From: an uncultured Clostridia bacterium
GTDB taxonomy: Bacteria; Bacillota; Clostridia; Oscillospirales; Acutalibacteraceae
Direction of reading: 5' to 3'
Assembly: GCA_945868935.1 (NCBI GenBank)
Contig: CAMBNE010000076.1
Coordinates: 1-5,913 of the forward strand
DNA length: 5,913 nt
A model generated the notes under the pieces. The model was given only the letters and a program-made list of their open reading frames with translations, was not told the DNA's origin and ran no database searches. Position 1 is the first letter of the stretch. The number at the start of each line of letters is the position of its first letter. This document shows, piece by piece, positions 1 to 5,227 of this stretch. Both the position numbers and the translations under genes were made by a program.

Positions 1-55
1 AAATATCAATCTGTCTGCCCGAATTGGGTGCAGTAACGCCCTACAGGAGGTAAAA
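1..55 (+). other. Leader of the MATE gene, cut by the window start
   Basis: No gene is visible before the transporter. The leader holds a small imperfect dyad at about 12-30 (CTGC...GCAG arms with a CC/GG extension and one bulged T) and a strong AGGAGG ribosome binding site at 45-50. I compared it by eye with common riboswitch signatures and recognise none; the promoter must lie outside the window. Confidence 0.4.
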
Positions 56-1474
56 ATGAAGAACATTGTAGAGGAAACAAGACAAATGAACAAGATGGGT
101 ACTGCCGATATCAAAAAGCTTATGCTTTCTATGGGCTTGCCAATGATTGTTTCAATGGCGCTTCAGGCGGTGTATAACATCGTAGACAGCTACTTTGTAA
201 GCTGTATGCCCGATACTGCCGAAGTCCAGCATATGGGCGATTTAGCGGTAAATGCGCTTACGCTCGCATTTCCCGTTCAGATGCTTATGATAGCAATCGG
301 AGTCGGAACAGGCGTTGGTATCAACGCAATTCTGTCAAGAAGTCTGGGTGAGGGCGACAGTGAAAAATGCAGTAAAATTGCAGGCAACTCAATATTTCTC
401 GGACTTTGTATGTATGTAGTGTTTTTGCTGTTCGGAATTTTCGGAGTTGACGCATATATCGGCTCACAGACGGACAATCAGCAGATTATTTCAATGGCAA
501 CATCATATCTCAGAATTTGCACTATCGGCTCGTTCGGCGTGAGTATGTACATCACCTACGAAAAGCTTTTGCAGGCTACAGGCAAAACAATGCAGTCTAC
601 CATTGCTCAGATTGCAGGTGCGCTGACAAATATAATCCTTGACCCGATTATGATTTTCGGTTGGTGCGGATTGCCCGAAATGGGAATTAACGGTGCCGCA
701 TATGCAACAATTATCGGTCAGTTCGTGTCATTTGCACTTGACGCAATTTTCCATTACGTCTGCAATTCAAAGGATTTCAGCGCAAATGTAAAGTACGTAA
801 AACCTCAGCTTAATATCATCGGTCAGATTTACCGTGTAGGTGTTCCTGCAATTCTTATGCAGGCGCTTATGTCGTTCCTCACATACGGCGTGAACGTAAT
901 CTTTGCAAACGTTTCAACCGAGGCGGTAACTGCTTACGGAATTTACTACAAAATCCAACAGTTCGTGTTCTTTGCCGCATTCGGAATGAACAACGCAATG
1001 ATTCCGATAATAGCGTTCAACTACGGAATGAGGAGCAAAAAGCGCATTAATCAGGGAATAAGGTACGGAATGATTTACACGCTTATCATAATGTTTCTGG
1101 GAGCAGTTCTGTTGCAGGTGTTTGCAAATCAGATTCTCGGAATTTTCTCACTCTCGGACAGAACAAGAGAGCTTGCGATTCTGGCTGTCAGAATAATTAC
1201 GCTCGGTTACATTTTTGTCGGTGCAAATATTGCATATCAGGGAATTTTTCAGGCACTCGGCTGTGGCGTAAGCTCGCTTGTGCTTTCGCTGATAAGGCTG
1301 ATTGTCGTTCCGTTGCCGCTTGCCGCAGTGTTTACCTGCTTTGCGAATGCTGAAACGCTTATCTGGATTGCATTCCCTGTCGGAGAGCTTGCAGCGTTTC
1401 TGATTGCGCTTGTGATGATGAAGTTTATCGGAAAAAGCAAAATAGCCCCGATAAAAGCTCAGGCGGAGCAATAA
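56..1474 (+). CDS. MATE family multidrug/metabolite efflux transporter (MepA-like)
   Basis: This is a polytopic inner-membrane antiporter that would export cationic drugs or metabolites in exchange for Na+ or H+. At 472 residues with about twelve hydrophobic segments it fits the MATE family (usually 440-480). Two homologous halves are visible, roughly residues 22-230 and 250-460. Family hallmarks are YNIVDSYFV at 40-48 in helix 1, GVGTGVGINAILSRSLGEGD at 82-101, TNIILDPIMIFG at 191-202, GINGAAYAT at 210-218, VGVPA at 261-265 and NYGMRSKKR at 322-330. The VD in helix 1 and the GxGxGVGxNA stretch resemble the MepA-like branch (family knowledge; the subfamily is inferred). The ATG at 56 is supported by AGGAGG five bases upstream; Met11 and Met14 lack a comparable site. 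The C-terminus is short and charged, as usual. The substrate cannot be deduced, and no regulator gene is adjacent within the window. It is the only plus-strand protein gene here. Confidence 0.95.
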   Translation: MKNIVEETRQMNKMGTADIKKLMLSMGLPMIVSMALQAVYNIVDSYFVSCMPDTAEVQHMGDLAVNALTLAFPVQMLMIAIGVGTGVGINAILSRSLGEGDSEKCSKIAGNSIFLGLCMYVVFLLFGIFGVDAYIGSQTDNQQIISMATSYLRICTIGSFGVSMYITYEKLLQATGKTMQSTIAQIAGALTNIILDPIMIFGWCGLPEMGINGAAYATIIGQFVSFALDAIFHYVCNSKDFSANVKYVKPQLNIIGQIYRVGVPAILMQALMSFLTYGVNVIFANVSTEAVTAYGIYYKIQQFVFFAAFGMNNAMIPIIAFNYGMRSKKRINQGIRYGMIYTLIIMFLGAVLLQVFANQILGIFSLSDRTRELAILAVRIITLGYIFVGANIAYQGIFQALGCGVSSLVLSLIRLIVVPLPLAAVFTCFANAETLIWIAFPVGELAAFLIALVMMKFIGKSKIAPIKAQAEQ

Positions 1475-1502
1475 TTTTCGGATAAATTATTGCATCATTT
1501 TT
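1468..1502 (+). terminator. Weak candidate terminator of the MATE gene
   Basis: A perfect 10-bp inverted repeat (1468-1477 with 1484-1493, six-base loop) overlaps the TAA stop codon and is followed after a few bases by a run of five T. The stem is mostly A/T, so termination would be weak. Readthrough would be caught by the much stronger hairpin at 1734-1767. Confidence 0.35.
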
Positions 1503-1651
1503 GTATCATTTGTCAGGTGGATGAAAATAAAACAAGCTCAAAAAGTGTTTTTTAAGTACTTGTTGAAAAAATAATACACAAAACATCATTTGAATTATTG
1601 TGCATATTGTCATTTTGCCTGTTGAGAAAAGACAAATCCGCCTGTGTGCAC
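1503..1651. other. A/T-rich intergenic stretch without a supported gene
   Basis: I find no convincing gene here. A 17-codon ATG frame at 1521-1574 exists, but its only ribosome-binding-like sequence (AGGTGG, 1515-1520) directly touches the start codon, which is too close to work normally. Confidence 0.5.
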
Positions 1652-1680
1652 TTGAAATAAGGTCGAAAAAATAGTATAAT
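1652..1680 (+). promoter_or_regulatory. Sigma-A-type promoter of a putative small RNA
   Basis: TTGAAA (1652-1657) and a perfect TATAAT (1675-1680) are separated by exactly 17 bases, matching the housekeeping consensus at 10 of 12 positions with ideal spacing. Transcription would begin near 1687. It is the best promoter in the window, yet no open reading frame follows before the terminator at 1734-1775. Confidence 0.7.
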
Positions 1681-1686
1681 ATATAA

Positions 1687-1775
1687 AAATGAAATGCTCA
1701 CATTGAACATTCATTTTCATAAAACACACAATCGCAAAACAGACCGTCGGGAGACGGTCTGTTTTGCTTTGTTTT
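1687..1775 (+). ncRNA. Candidate small RNA of about 85-90 nt, two hairpins
   Basis: The transcript is defined by the consensus promoter ending at 1680 and a strong intrinsic terminator at 1734-1775. The predicted RNA starts with a hairpin pairing 1686-1696 with 1708-1717 (ten pairs, one bulged A) around an 11-nt loop at 1697-1707. A single-stranded A/C-rich linker (about 1718-1733) follows, then the terminator stem. No reading frame of useful length with a ribosome binding site lies inside. The layout (5' hairpin, unpaired linker, terminator) is that of a trans-acting sRNA, but I do not recognise a known family. It could instead be an attenuated leader that has lost its gene, since nothing on the plus strand follows it. 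Confidence 0.5.
1734..1775 (+). terminator. Strong intrinsic terminator
   Basis: A perfect 15-bp stem (1734-1748 paired with 1753-1767) closes on the tetraloop GGGA and is followed by TTTGTTTT. The U-rich tail is present only in the plus direction, so it ends plus-strand transcripts: the candidate small RNA and any readthrough from the transporter gene. Confidence 0.85.
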
Positions 1776-1799
1776 AAATTTAGTTTTATAGATATAATT

Positions 1800-1928
1800 G
1801 TAGGGGCAGCCCTGTGTGGCTGCCCGTTAGGTAACAACAAATATATGCGTAGGGGACGGCTTCCCAGACGTCCCGTTCACAAAAATTGCATTGCAATTTT
1901 TTGAGGACACGGCTCGCCGTGTCCCTAC
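1800..1928. repeat. GTAG-footed palindromic (REP-like) repeat cluster
   Basis: Three hairpins lie here, each preceded on its own strand by GTAGGG. First, GTAG at 1800-1803 with an 8-bp stem 1804-1811/1818-1825. Second, GTAG at 1849-1852 with a 6-bp stem 1853-1858/1869-1874. Third, on the minus strand, GTAG at 1928-1925 with a 9-bp stem 1905-1913/1916-1924. The second and third face each other, so the unit 1848-1929 has CGTAGGG/CCCTACG ends and forms an inverted pair like a bacterial interspersed mosaic element. An extra A/T palindrome sits between them at 1881-1901. The cluster occupies the space between a plus-strand transcript and the 3' end of the minus-strand Bax inhibitor-1 gene, a usual place for such repeats. 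Confidence 0.75.
1881..1901. repeat. Near-perfect A/T palindrome inside the repeat cluster
   Basis: AAAAATTGCA (1881-1890) is mirrored by TGCAATTTTT (1892-1901) around a single T. In RNA at least the central base pairs would open to form a loop. A run of T follows the stem on both strands, so it may act as a modest bidirectional terminator for the converging transcripts. Confidence 0.6.
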
Positions 1929-1971
1929 GTAGCTATAATTATCAGTATAGGGTATGAAACGTATAACAATA

Positions 1972-2814
1972 TCACTTGTTTTTGCTAAGTGTGAGAAGTA
2001 AATCGAGAACCTTCAGATAAATCCAGATCACTGTGAACGCAAGACCGAAAGCGGCGCTCCATTCATACTTTTTGGGCAGATTGTTTTCAACGGTTTTCTC
2101 AATTGTGTCGAAATCAGTGAGCAAAAAGAGCGTTGCAATGATGATTCCTATAACAGAAAAGCCGATTGAAAACAGCGGATTGTCAAAAAATGCAGTTATA
2201 AAGCCTGACGTTGCAGGAATGAAGTACAGAATAAAGCCTGCAATTGACGACAGAATGACCGTTGCAAAAAGTGTGGTCATAACAACCCTGAATTTGCCTG
2301 TAACCCTTACAATGCGTGTTGCGTAGAGGATTGCCATAACAGCAACAATGATAAGGGTGATTACAAGTGCCTCAAGTGCAAGGTGCTCAAAGCCCTGAAG
2401 GCATCTGTGAATTGTCCAGCCGAGCAAAAAGCCCTGCGATACGGAATAAATTGTGCCCGTTACGGGAATTGTTTTCTTTAAAAATACCGCGAGAAACGGG
2501 AAAATAAGTGTTATCAGCAGTGCAATTCCGACAAAAATCAATTCGTTTGCTGTGTATGTAACCACAAGACCGTCTTCGGAAATCAGGTTCAGCTGTTCAA
2601 GCGTGCTGAAATAGTAGAGGTGTGCAAGGTAGTAGCCTGCAACGCCTACAACCGTCATAAGCAGGAAAAAGACCGTTTTTATTGTTATTCCTGCGTATGT
2701 AGCGCCTTCGCCTTTTTTTGCCCTTTCCTCAACCTTGTTGAGCTGTCTTACAACGGGATTTGCAACAAAAACAGCATTTTTGTTTTCTGAGTTTTGCTGT
2801 TGGTTTATGTTCAT
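1972..2814 (-). CDS. Bax inhibitor-1/YccA family integral membrane protein
   Basis: This is a seven-helix membrane protein of the BI-1 (TMBIM) superfamily, whose bacterial member YetJ is a pH-sensitive calcium leak channel. Its role here (ion homeostasis or membrane stress) is inferred from the family only. The 280-residue protein has a Gln/Asn-rich soluble N-terminus (1-40), hydrophobic segments near 46-66, 88-112, 118-134, 146-165, 176-198, 214-233 and 253-275, and a charged tail. The signature LLTDFDTIEKTVENNLPKKYEW (231-252) matches the BaxI_1-type branch; its DFD (234-236) corresponds to the acidic pH-sensor region of the family. The start has AGAGG seven bases upstream, and no alternative start is nearby. 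A candidate promoter lies at 2838-2866. The MITE-like element begins about 150 bp upstream, and downstream there is no ordinary terminator, only the palindrome cluster. Confidence 0.9.
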   Translation of the reverse strand: MNINQQQNSENKNAVFVANPVVRQLNKVEERAKKGEGATYAGITIKTVFFLLMTVVGVAGYYLAHLYYFSTLEQLNLISEDGLVVTYTANELIFVGIALLITLIFPFLAVFLKKTIPVTGTIYSVSQGFLLGWTIHRCLQGFEHLALEALVITLIIVAVMAILYATRIVRVTGKFRVVMTTLFATVILSSIAGFILYFIPATSGFITAFFDNPLFSIGFSVIGIIIATLFLLTDFDTIEKTVENNLPKKYEWSAAFGLAFTVIWIYLKVLDLLLTLSKNK

Positions 2815-2837
2815 ATTTTAACCTCTTTTCATTTTAG

Positions 2838-2866
2838 ATTATAATAATTTTATCATATCAAAGCAA
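2838..2866 (-). promoter_or_regulatory. Candidate promoter of the Bax inhibitor-1 gene
   Basis: On the minus strand a perfect TATAAT (2843-2838) is preceded at 17 bases by TTGCTT (2866-2861), which matches only the TTG half of the -35 consensus. Transcription would start about 18 bases before the ATG, just ahead of the ribosome binding site, so the leader would be very short. Confidence 0.45.
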
Positions 2867-2962
2867 AAAAGTCCATAAAATATGTAAATAAATATAAAAA
2901 CACATTAAAATTGCATTTAAAAATATGCAAATAGATAAAACAAATCCGGTTATCATTATTAA
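2867..2962. other. Very A/T-rich spacer with a small dyad
   Basis: No gene is seen. A perfect 6-bp inverted repeat, TTGCAT (2911-2916) and ATGCAA (2925-2930) with eight bases between, lies about 100 bp upstream of the Bax inhibitor-1 start. It could be a regulator site, but given the base composition chance is a fair explanation. Confidence 0.3.
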
Positions 2963-2986
2963 TAAGCAAAACCATAATTTGTCGAG

Positions 2987-3014
2987 TGTGGAGTTTGGAG
3001 TGTGGAGAGTGGAG
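2987..3014 (+). repeat. Four tandem TGTGGAG-type heptamers
   Basis: Four 7-bp units ending in TGGAG run in perfect phase at 2987-2993, 2994-3000, 3001-3007 and 3008-3014; only the first two bases vary. They occupy the place where copy 2 carries the unrelated AATNCGN heptamer array. Confidence 0.75.
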
Positions 3015-3115
3015 TTAATGGTCGCTACGCTCCGAATTTGTAATAGTGCGTGTTGTATGGAAAGGTTTGTTTGATGAATTTATGTCGATATATTGGTGAC
3101 GTTTAGCATTTCAGT

Positions 3116-3192
3116 GTAGGGAACAGTCTTGACTGTTCCGTAGGATTACAGCTAACCTATGGGTAATCGGAACGGTCAAGACCGTCCCTTAC
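3116..3192. repeat. Inverted pair of GTAG/GTAA-footed hairpins in the element core
   Basis: The left hairpin has GTAG at 3116-3119 and a perfect 9-bp stem GGAACAGTC/GACTGTTCC (3120-3128/3131-3139, loop TT). The right one reads from the minus strand: GTAA at 3192-3189, then an imperfect 9-bp stem (3169-3177/3180-3188) with one A-C mismatch. The two are inverted homologues, and GATTAC/GTAATC arms between them extend the symmetry, so the whole 77-bp stretch can fold into one long stem. Confidence 0.75.
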
Positions 3193-3288
3193 ATTTGTAA
3201 AAAATATAAAATTCACGCCTGCGGCAAAGCCGCATATAAATAAATTCGGGCACTATACTTTTGAATTATCGCAATCTATCCACTCGAC

Positions 3289-3323
3289 CTTAATTCCGAA
3301 TTACGCATTCCGAATTCCGCATT
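3289..3323 (-). repeat. Five tandem AATNCGN heptamers, right end of copy 1
   Basis: Read on the minus strand from the terminal repeat inwards, after a 5-bp spacer, five consecutive 7-bp units follow the pattern AATNCGN (the last is AATTAAG). The array is exactly 35 bp, the same length and unit count as the array at the left end of copy 2. Confidence 0.8.
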
Positions 3324-3393
3324 TAAATAAATTATGGTTTAGCTTCTTAAATAAACCTGAATTCAAAGCGGAGTTAAAGAAATAATCAGAACT

Positions 3394-3434
3394 AAAAATA
3401 AAAAAACAGCGGCGCTTGATTTAAGCACCGCTGT
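3394..3434 (-). terminator. Intrinsic terminator of the M23 hydrolase gene
   Basis: On the minus strand an 11-bp stem (3434-3424 paired with 3416-3406, one G-U wobble, 7-base loop) is followed directly by a run of seven T and further T-rich sequence. It lies about 33 bp after the stop codon and 49 bp from the edge of the MITE-like element. Confidence 0.85.
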
Positions 3435-3466
3435 AATAATATATTTGATTTGTTTAAGCACTCGAC

Positions 3467-5056
3467 TTATGATACAAACTGCAAAGGATTGAGCTTGTTT
3501 GAATTATAGATGATTTCAAAATGGAGATGAGGTCCTGTTGAATTACCCGTTGAACCTACATATCCGATTGTATCTCCCTGTGAAACGTGCTGACCGTAAG
3601 ATACTGCAACCGAACTGCAATGACCGTAAAGAGTCTTATAGCCGTTGCCGTGATCGATGATTACGTAGTTACCGTAGCCGTCGCCGTTGTCGCCTGCCTG
3701 AACAACTGTTCCGCCGTCAGAAGCAACAATCGGCTGTCCGTAAACTCCGCCTGCGGCAATATCAATGCCCCAGTGCATTCTGCCCCAGCGCCACTCATAT
3801 TCGCTTGTGATGTTGTGGGTGTAGGGGAGAGGCCAGCAGAATGTGCCCGAAGTTGAGCCGGAAGAGCTTGATTTTGAGCTTGAACTGCTGTCTTCAACAA
3901 TTCCGTCCTTTGAGCCCCTTACAACAACCTCGTCAACTGCCTTTGTAATAACCTTGCTGTCGGTTTCAACAGCGTCTGTCTGCATACCGTCGGTAAATGT
4001 GGTGCGGATTGTAACCTCTTCCTTGCCGCTTTTTCCTTCGGTCTTGACCTTTTTATAAGATGATGACTGTGAATCGTCATACTCTGTCTTGATTTCGTAG
4101 TCAATTTCTCTTGTGTAAACAATATCGGTTGAAAGTGAAATCGAGAACTTGCCCTCGGCAGCACTCATAATTTCGGAAACCGTCATAATCTCGTCTTGTG
4201 AAAAGCTTCCGCCCTTTACAACAACGTCATTTGCAAATTCTGTTGTTGTTTCGTCGTCGTAGCCCTCCTTGTAATCGGTAAGAACCTTATCAAGAGCGGC
4301 GTTAAGTGCGTCGGTTTCGCTTGTTGCACCGATAAGCTTGCCGTCAATGTAAAGTCCCGAACAGCCGTTGCCTATATTATCGTTCATAAGCGATTTTGTA
4401 ATTGAAGCGTATGCGCCTGAACCGAGAGTGCTTGTTGCCTCGTCTGCTGTTGCAGAGAAAACTGCGCCTGAATTTTCGGCAATATCTTCACTGCTGTTGT
4501 CATTGTTGTCTGTCGGAACAGTTTTGACAGAAGCTGAGGAGGTGATAACCTTTGTTACGTTTTCGGGAGCGTCAAGTGCGCTTGCCACTGTCACGCAGGA
4601 AAGCATAATTGCCGATGCGCAGGCAACAACTGCAAGAACAGCCTTTTTCTTAAGAATAGTATGCGCACGGTAACTTGTTGCAGGAGCGCTGTGGGCGTGT
4701 TTATTACTGCCCGACACAACCGAAATTCCCGAAACAGCGTCTTTAAGCGAGCTTGTAAATTCACCCTTTAAGCCGTTTCTGTTTTCGTTATAGCATCTGT
4801 CGAGAACTGAGGGTGATTTTTTAGCCTTGACTGCTTTAGCGGCAATTCTGTCTGAAGTTTTGCCGATAAAACGTGCAGATACCTCGGAAACCTTTTTGTA
4901 AGCTGATTTTGCAAGATATACCGATGCTCTTTTTACAAAGCGTACTGTTTTGTAAGCGACAGACGGCTGAGCAGATTTTCTCGTCGCTTTTTTCTTGTCT
5001 GTTGAAAGACTTTCTATTTCATTGAAACCTTCCAAACCAATGAACTTTGTCTTCAC
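3467..5056 (-). CDS. Membrane-anchored G5 and M23 domain peptidoglycan endopeptidase
   Basis: This is a zinc metallopeptidase that would cut peptide cross-bridges or stems of peptidoglycan outside the membrane. Of its 529 residues, 1-137 form a Lys/Arg-rich, probably cytoplasmic region. Residues 138-160 are one hydrophobic anchor or uncleaved signal. A Ser/Thr/Asp-rich linker precedes a domain starting at LYIDGKLIGA (235-244), of the kind found before G5 domains in clostridial wall proteins. A G5 domain spans about 311-382, a poly-Ser linker 390-404, and the M23 catalytic domain 405-529. Zinc ligands by LytM analogy are H428 and D432 (HWGID) and H512; H479 and H510 (GPHLHF) are the catalytic histidines, so it should be active. 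GTG is the start, set by AGGAG eight bases upstream. The gene has its own promoter, a WalR-like site in its leader, and a strong terminator. Unlike many relatives I see no LysM repeat. Confidence 0.92.
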   Translation of the reverse strand: MKTKFIGLEGFNEIESLSTDKKKATRKSAQPSVAYKTVRFVKRASVYLAKSAYKKVSEVSARFIGKTSDRIAAKAVKAKKSPSVLDRCYNENRNGLKGEFTSSLKDAVSGISVVSGSNKHAHSAPATSYRAHTILKKKAVLAVVACASAIMLSCVTVASALDAPENVTKVITSSASVKTVPTDNNDNSSEDIAENSGAVFSATADEATSTLGSGAYASITKSLMNDNIGNGCSGLYIDGKLIGATSETDALNAALDKVLTDYKEGYDDETTTEFANDVVVKGGSFSQDEIMTVSEIMSAAEGKFSISLSTDIVYTREIDYEIKTEYDDSQSSSYKKVKTEGKSGKEEVTIRTTFTDGMQTDAVETDSKVITKAVDEVVVRGSKDGIVEDSSSSSKSSSSGSTSGTFCWPLPYTHNITSEYEWRWGRMHWGIDIAAGGVYGQPIVASDGGTVVQAGDNGDGYGNYVIIDHGNGYKTLYGHCSSVAVSYGQHVSQGDTIGYVGSTGNSTGPHLHFEIIYNSNKLNPLQFVS

Positions 5057-5064
5057 AATAATTT

Positions 5065-5069
5065 CTCCT
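5065..5069 (-). promoter_or_regulatory. Ribosome binding site that fixes the GTG start
   Basis: AGGAG on the minus strand lies eight bases before the GTG at 5056. No in-frame ATG with a comparable site occurs nearby, so GTG initiation is preferred for the M23 hydrolase. Confidence 0.8.
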
Positions 5070-5081
5070 ATCTCATTAACC

Positions 5082-5098
5082 GTTACATTTTTGTAACA
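5082..5098 (-). promoter_or_regulatory. WalR-like (YycF) binding box in the hydrolase leader
   Basis: The minus strand reads TGTTAC-AAAAA-TGTAAC. This fits at every position the direct-repeat consensus reported for the WalR/YycF response regulator of Firmicutes, TGTWAH-N5-TGTWAH, whose regulon is largely peptidoglycan hydrolases. The sequence is also a dyad, GTTACA and TGTAAC with four bases between, so another dimeric regulator or a small RNA stem is possible. It lies just downstream of the predicted start of transcription, a position more typical of repression than activation. Confidence 0.5.
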
Positions 5099-5112
5099 AA
5101 CTCAACAAGTTA

Positions 5113-5140
5113 ATTATATCAAATTGTAACGAATTTGCAA
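5113..5140 (-). promoter_or_regulatory. Promoter of the M23 hydrolase gene
   Basis: On the minus strand TTGCAA (5140-5135) and a perfect TATAAT (5118-5113) are spaced by 16 bases. Transcription would start near 5106, giving a leader of about 50 nt that contains the WalR-like box and the ribosome binding site. Confidence 0.6.
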
Positions 5141-5150
5141 TAAGAGAATT

Positions 5151-5187
5151 AAAAAACGTAACCTTTAACAGAAAATTCACCAAAGGT
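5151..5187 (-). terminator. Candidate terminator of luxS
   Basis: On the minus strand ACCTTTGG (5187-5180) can pair with TTAAAGGT (5168-5161), six Watson-Crick and two G-U pairs around an 11-base loop. Six T follow after four bases (5156-5151). The stem is weak, but its position between the luxS stop and the next promoter is right. Confidence 0.4.
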
Positions 5188-5227
5188 CGAGCTGAACATC
5201 TGTCAAAATGCACAATATTTCTTCAAA

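Larger units (their letters stand above)
2964..3345. mobile_element. Complete MITE-like non-autonomous element, copy 1
   Basis: The element is bounded by 17-bp terminal inverted repeats: AAGCAAAACCATAATTT at 2964-2980 and AAATTATGGTTTAGCTT at 3329-3345, with 16 of 17 positions complementary. Inside the left end is an array of four TGTGGAG-type heptamers (2987-3014). A core follows from 3020, whose first 111 bp match copy 2 at about 92% with no gaps. Within it are two facing hairpins (3116-3192) and a small stem TGCGGC-AAA-GCCGCA (3220-3234). Near the right end is an array of five other heptamers (3289-3323). No reading frame of useful size lies inside, so any movement would need a transposase supplied elsewhere. 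TTAA flanks both sides (2959-2962 and 3347-3350), one base outside the terminal repeats; this could be a target duplication. Confidence 0.75.

Noticed and set aside
1..55. Possible riboswitch controlling the MATE transporter, since some MATE genes follow guanidine or related riboswitches
   Set aside because: Only 55 bases are visible, with one small imperfect stem and none of the conserved motifs I know; too little sequence to support a call.
1148..1471. A 107-codon minus-strand frame inside the transporter gene
   Set aside because: It is antisense to a clearly conserved MATE protein; its Arg/Lys/Cys-rich product is typical of shadow frames.
1521..1574. A 17-codon Lys-rich reading frame downstream of the transporter, which could encode a small cationic peptide
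   Set aside because: The only ribosome-binding-like sequence touches the start codon with no spacing, no promoter directly precedes it, and so short a frame is expected by chance.
1610..1840. A 76-codon minus-strand frame
   Set aside because: It runs antisense through the small RNA promoter, terminator hairpin and palindromes, has no credible ribosome binding site and resembles no family.
2033..2326. A 97-codon plus-strand frame within the Bax inhibitor-1 gene
   Set aside because: It is antisense to a well-supported membrane protein gene and has no ribosome binding site or recognisable product.
2987..3323. Short regular repeats that might suggest a CRISPR array
   Set aside because: Units are only 7 bp, directly adjacent without spacers, and no cas gene is present.
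3587..4673. Several plus- and minus-strand frames of 70-101 codons within the M23 gene
   Set aside because: All overlap the hydrolase, whose active-site motifs are intact, and have low-complexity Ser/Thr/Val or Arg-rich products expected from reading a biased gene out of frame.
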